Shown here piece by piece: positions 60,725-64,000 of a DNA stretch of 64,000 nt. The translations under genes were made by a program, and so were the position numbers. Source of the DNA: Rhizobium mayense. GTDB lineage: Bacteria > Pseudomonadota > Alphaproteobacteria > Rhizobiales > Rhizobiaceae. The notes under the pieces were generated by a model. It saw only the letters and a list, made by a program, of their open reading frames with translations, was not told the DNA's origin and ran no database searches. Position 1 is the stretch's first letter, and each line of letters begins with the position of its first letter. Where the stretch lies: assembly GCF_030272705.1 (NCBI RefSeq), contig NZ_JARFYM010000031.1, positions 54,906 through 118,905 of the forward strand, read 5' to 3'.

Positions 60725-61390
60725 TCAGACAGGCGCTCTTCGATCTCCAAGGCGAGCACTCCACGCCCGCGCGGTCTCCGCCACTGTTCTCAGGTGATCG
60801 GCGGCCGTGAAACCTGAAACTGCCTTGCGCGGTTTCAGATCATGATCGCCGTCTTCGAGCCAGACTATCTCAATGGTGTCCGACAGCACATAGTGAACCA
60901 CTTCCTCGCGAGCGCCGAACTGATCTCGGGTGCCCTGACATATCAAGGTCGGAGTCTTCAGTTCGGCGAGATGCGCCGTACGCAGCTCCCCGGGTTTTCC
61001 CGGTGGATGAAAGGGATAGCCCAGGCAGAGCAATCCGGCGATCTTGCCGGTGGCGTAGAGATCATCGGCGATCATGCTTGCCACGCGGCCGCCCATTGAT
61101 TTGCCACCTATGATGAGCGTGCCGGTGGCGCCGAGGTCAGCGATCGCGGCCAGATATTCGCCCTTCAATGTCTCCGCTCGGGGTGGCGGTTTCCGTAACC
61201 CGGAGATGCGCCGTCCGGCCATGTAGGCGAATTCAAAACGTGCGACGCGAAAGCCGCAGCCGGCAAGGGTTTGGGCGGCGGCGTTCATTGAAGCGGAGTC
61301 CATCGCCCCACCTGCGCCATGGGCGAGGAGAATGGTGATCCCGGCGTCTTCCGGACCAAGAATAAGAAACTTGTCGTTTGCGATTGCCAT
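60725..61390 (-). CDS. KANL3/Tex30-like alpha/beta hydrolase
   Basis: A 221-residue cytosolic alpha/beta hydrolase of the small KANL3/Tex30 type (dienelactone hydrolase-like). It has LLAHGAGGAMDSASMN as the oxyanion loop, GGKSMGGRVASMIA as the nucleophile elbow (Ser in GKSMGG), an acid in QGTRDQFG and the final His in EDGDHDLKPRK. The substrate is unknown. I took the ATG at 61388-61390; an upstream frame would add 29 residues, and neither start has a strong ribosome site. It converges on the chemoreceptor at 58855. Confidence 0.83.
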   Translation of the reverse strand: MAIANDKFLILGPEDAGITILLAHGAGGAMDSASMNAAAQTLAGCGFRVARFEFAYMAGRRISGLRKPPPRAETLKGEYLAAIADLGATGTLIIGGKSMGGRVASMIADDLYATGKIAGLLCLGYPFHPPGKPGELRTAHLAELKTPTLICQGTRDQFGAREEVVHYVLSDTIEIVWLEDGDHDLKPRKAVSGFTAADHLRTVAETARAWSARLGDRRAPV

Positions 61391-61676
61391 GCGGCTAGTT
61401 TTCGCCCACGCCATCGGTTTGACAATCACGAGCGTCACAAAATCTGAACCGGTCGATCGCGGTATCCGACGCTCCAATCACGCCGTTGAGGCCTTCGTCG
61501 GTGGAGCCTCCAGCCATCTCGCAAATGTGGCAAACGGCACACGCATATATCGGTTTCGCTTGGCAAGTGATATATTAGATGGAAGAAATAAATATTGAAC
61601 ACTGTAACATTTTCGCTACAGCCTTGAGGTCGCGCTGATCTATTTCACCAGCCTTGGAAAAATGGAGGACAGGTCT

Positions 61677-62315
61677 ATGTACAAGTTGCTCATTTCCACG
61701 GCATTCGCCAGCGTCATTGCCTGCGGCTCTGCATATGCAGCCGATATAACGCAGGCTCCTCCGGAAGCCCCTACTGTTGAGACGCCTCCTGGCTTTACCT
61801 GGGCCGGCGCATATGCCGGTATTCGCGGCGGCGCGACCTGGGTCAATGGTGACTTTGATATTTCGGGCGTCGGCAGCAGATCTGACGACGTCAATGGCGG
61901 GGGGATTGGCGGTTTCCTAGGCTACAATTGGCAGCTCCAGAACAATATCGTCCTCGGACTTGAAGGCGATTTGAACTACAACTGGAACAAGAAGACGATA
62001 GCTCCCGGCATCGACGTGGGTACAGACATCGACGGTTCGATACGCGCTCGTATCGGCTATGCGTTCGATCGCGCTCTCCTCTATGCGGCCGGCGGTTGGG
62101 AAGCGACGCGCGGCTTCGTTGATACCGGCCACAAAGATACAAGCACGTTCAACGGCTGGACGATTGGTGCTGGCGTTGATTACGCCTTCACCGACAAGAT
62201 CTTCGGCAGGCTTGAGTATCGCTATACGGACTTCGGCGACAAGCATCTCAACGGCGTCGACGTTAGCCTGAAACAAAACGCAGTCATGGTCGGCGTTGGC
62301 GTCAAGTTCTGGTAG
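61677..62315 (+). CDS. Outer-membrane beta-barrel protein, Omp25/Omp31-like
   Basis: A 212-residue barrel porin-like protein. The signal peptide (to about SAYAAD) is followed by the family start FTWAGAYAGIRGGATWVN, alternating strands (GGIGGFLGYNWQLQNNIVLGLEGD, here given as GGFLGYNWQL and VLGLEGDLNY), ARIGYAFDRALLYAAGGW and the terminal VGVGVKFW. This matches the RopB/Omp25/Omp31 family of small surface barrels in Rhizobiales and Brucella. GGAGGA sits 9 bases before the ATG. A monocistronic gene with an AT-rich promoter zone upstream (61570-61620). Confidence 0.88.
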   Translation: MYKLLISTAFASVIACGSAYAADITQAPPEAPTVETPPGFTWAGAYAGIRGGATWVNGDFDISGVGSRSDDVNGGGIGGFLGYNWQLQNNIVLGLEGDLNYNWNKKTIAPGIDVGTDIDGSIRARIGYAFDRALLYAAGGWEATRGFVDTGHKDTSTFNGWTIGAGVDYAFTDKIFGRLEYRYTDFGDKHLNGVDVSLKQNAVMVGVGVKFW

Positions 62316-62558
62316 ATGCGGCAGTTTCTTCGGTTTTGCTTTTGGTCGGTGTCCGCGGACGTCGGCCGGACGGCGAAGCGAAAGGCTGCATTTGTCGACG
62401 CCTTGCCTTCCAAACAATGTCCTTGAGACCATCCAACGGGCCGGTCGACTCTCGCCACGAGTTTGCAAGGAATTCTTCTTGGGTTGCAACGAACTCCTTC
62501 GCGGCGCGTTAAATGGTGTGCGAATGGTTGGTGTGCGAATGTTTCAGGAGGAAACCTT

Positions 62559-63080
62559 ATGAAAAAGCTTGCTTTTATTGCTGCTGCGGCCTCGCTTGTG
62601 CTCGGCATTCCCGCTGCTGATGCCGCAACGACGCATCACACACAAAAACATCCCGCAAAGGAACAGACGACAGGGCCGAAGGAACGCCTTGGCACCTTGT
62701 CCTGCCAGGTTGCGGGAGGCGTCGGCATGGTGATCGGCTCCAATAAGTCCGTCGATTGCGTTTTCAAGCGGAGTTCAGGTCCGAACGAGCACTATGTTGG
62801 CTCCATCGGCAAGCTCGGTGTCGACATCGGCGTGACGGGCAAATCCTATCTTAGCTGGGTGGTCTACAGCATCAATGCGACCCGCGCCGGAGAGGGCGCT
62901 TTGGCCGGCGATTATGTCGGCGCATCTGCCGGCGCTGCCGTGGGCGTTGGTCTGGGGGCAAACGCACTCATCGGTGGCAATTCGAAAAATTTTGGTTTGC
63001 AGCCGTTGAGTGGGGAAGCGGGCACAGGACTTAACGTTGCTGCCGGCGTGTCGAGGCTGCAATTGCGTCACGCTAGATAG
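62559..63080 (+). CDS. DUF992 exported protein
   Basis: A 173-residue protein with a signal peptide (LAFIAAAASLVLGIPAADA). The mature chain has the DUF992 pattern: LGTLSCQVAGGVGMVIGS, a second Cys in VDCVFKRSSG, and the glycine-rich YVGSIGKLGVDIGVTGKSYL; the two cysteines probably pair. DUF992 proteins are small periplasmic proteins of unknown role, common in Rhizobiales. AGGAGG sits 7 bases before the ATG, confirming this start rather than the upstream frame. It converges on the chemoreceptor at 63205. Confidence 0.85.
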   Translation: MKKLAFIAAAASLVLGIPAADAATTHHTQKHPAKEQTTGPKERLGTLSCQVAGGVGMVIGSNKSVDCVFKRSSGPNEHYVGSIGKLGVDIGVTGKSYLSWVVYSINATRAGEGALAGDYVGASAGAAVGVGLGANALIGGNSKNFGLQPLSGEAGTGLNVAAGVSRLQLRHAR

Positions 63081-63151
63081 TTGCCTTATTCGCCGCCGGT
63101 CACGGAAGGCGCCGGCGGCGACATAGGAAAGCTCGCCATCCCGACAAACAA

Positions 63152-63177
63152 AACCGCCGGGTTTGCGCCCGGCGGTT
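63152..63177 (-). terminator. Intrinsic terminator of the partial chemoreceptor gene
   Basis: AACCGCCGGG and its exact complement form a 10-pair stem with a 6-base loop. Reading leftward it is followed by TTTTGTTTG, so it terminates the chemoreceptor transcript; it may also serve the convergent DUF992 gene. Confidence 0.75.
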
Positions 63178-63204
63178 CGGCATGTCTGCTGCTGCGTTGC
63201 GGCT

Positions 63205-64000
63205 TTAGGCGGCGCGACGGTTCTGTGCCATCGGGCGGCCGTCGTTGACGCGGAAGCCGCGGATGAGGCCGAGTAGGTCCTCGGTGTCGGCGGCGAGCGT
63301 CTCGGCAGAGGCCGTGGTTTCTTCCGCCATGGCGGCGTTCTGCTGCGTAGCGGCATCGAGCTGGTTCATCGACGAGGAGATCGAGCGCAGCGTCGTGTCC
63401 TGTTCGGAGGCGCTGTGGGCGATCTTCGAGACGATCTCGTTGGCCGCCTTGATCTGGTCGGAGATGCGCTTCAAGGCTTCGCCGGCCTCGCCGACAAGGC
63501 GGACACCCTCATCGACCTGGCCAGAGGAGCGGGCGATCTGGTCCTTGATCTCCTTGGCGGCGGCCGCCGAGCGCTGCGCCAGCTCGCGCACTTCCTGGGC
63601 AACGACGGCGAAGCCCTTGCCGGATTCGCCGGCCCGGGCTGCCTCGACGCCGGCATTCAGTGCCAGAAGGTTGGTCTGGAAGGCGATCTCGTCGATGACG
63701 CCGATGATCTTGCCGATCTCCTCGGATGACTTTTCGATGCCGCTCATCGCTTCGATTGCCTGGGCGACGACGGCGTCGGAGCGCGAGGCTTCGGTCGAGA
63801 CGGCATGCACGCGCTTGCTGGCCTCATGCGCGCCTTCGGCGGTCTGGCGCACGGCAACGGTGAGCTCGTCAAGCGCGGCCGAGGTTTCCTCCAGGCTGGC
63901 GGCCTGGCGCTCGGTGCGCTGCGACAGCTCGTTGGAGGCGCGGCGGATCTCTTCCTTGGAGACGCCGATGTCGTTGCCCTTGGCATTGACCCGGCCCATG
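63205..64000 (-). CDS. Methyl-accepting chemotaxis protein, C-terminal part (cut by window edge)
   Basis: The last ~265 residues of a chemoreceptor: the entire signalling hairpin, with the tip IDEIAFQTNLLALNAGVEAARAG, Q/A-rich methylation heptads (SLEETSAALDELTV), and a short tail ending NRRAA. The sensor and membrane parts lie beyond the window. It is a third chemoreceptor in this window and differs from the one at 58855 in its tail. A terminator follows its stop. The true N-terminus and ligand are unknown. Confidence 0.9.
   Translation of the reverse strand, partial: MGRVNAKGNDIGVSKEEIRRASNELSQRTERQAASLEETSAALDELTVAVRQTAEGAHEASKRVHAVSTEASRSDAVVAQAIEAMSGIEKSSEEIGKIIGVIDEIAFQTNLLALNAGVEAARAGESGKGFAVVAQEVRELAQRSAAAAKEIKDQIARSSGQVDEGVRLVGEAGEALKRISDQIKAANEIVSKIAHSASEQDTTLRSISSSMNQLDAATQQNAAMAEETTASAETLAADTEDLLGLIRGFRVNDGRPMAQNRRAA

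Noticed and set aside
1..64000. CRISPR arrays, tRNA or rRNA genes, transposases, phage genes, replication origin
   Set aside because: No regularly spaced repeats, no cloverleaf or rRNA signatures, and no recombinase or Rep proteins were seen in any frame.

Overview
The window is about 64 kb of GC-rich alphaproteobacterial DNA, most probably from Rhizobium or a close relative. The evidence is a NasS/NasT-controlled nitrate assimilation operon, a PrsD/PrsE-type secretion pair beside an RTX GH16 glycanase, DUF982 and IalB family proteins, a RirA-like iron box, and a RIME-like intergenic repeat. I saw no rRNA, tRNA, CRISPR, transposase or phage genes. It looks like a mosaic of metabolic, stress and sensory genes in short operons, as on a rhizobial chromosome or large replicon. 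Both ends cut genes: a sugar-binding protein at the left and a chemoreceptor at the right.

Layout. 1-11 kb: a sugar ABC binding protein (partial), an EamA exporter, a divergent GlxA regulator/isonitrile hydratase pair, a MYG1 protein, a coupled EAL gene cluster, an HSL-type esterase and small proteins. 11-14.5 kb: a GH15 alpha-glucosidase divergent from a ROK sugar kinase, which together could turn alpha-glucan into glucose phosphate. 14.5-20 kb: a CDF metal exporter behind a MerR-type operator, then Ku, LigD and a second Ku forming a non-homologous end-joining locus. 20-30 kb: a porin-like barrel, then nasT-nasS and narK-nirB-nirD-nasA. The second group has a perfect sigma-54 promoter and a leader with an ANTAR-type hairpin and an intrinsic terminator. 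30-35 kb: a secreted hydrolase, and a TonB siderophore receptor with its AraC regulator. 36-42.5 kb: a DUF4105 protein, HtpG, a globin-coupled chemoreceptor and a MerA-like flavoprotein. 43-48 kb: the type I secretion pair and its probable GH16 substrate. 48-54 kb: small and accessory proteins, including an ArsR/SRPBCC pair whose second gene is frameshifted. 54-64 kb: an LLM oxidoreductase, an MFS exporter, a class III cyclase, chemoreceptors and outer-membrane proteins.

Regulation is the most rewarding part. Clear candidate cis elements precede the nitrate operon, the CDF exporter, the TonB receptor and its AraC gene, a secreted hydrolase, the ArsR gene, the GlxA pair and a small exported protein. 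Three loci show coding frames that break and resume in another frame; the SRPBCC gene is the clearest. I found no completely new multi-gene system. The best leads are the nitrate leader, the paired Ku/LigD arrangement, the GH15/ROK pair and the uncharacterised operators.
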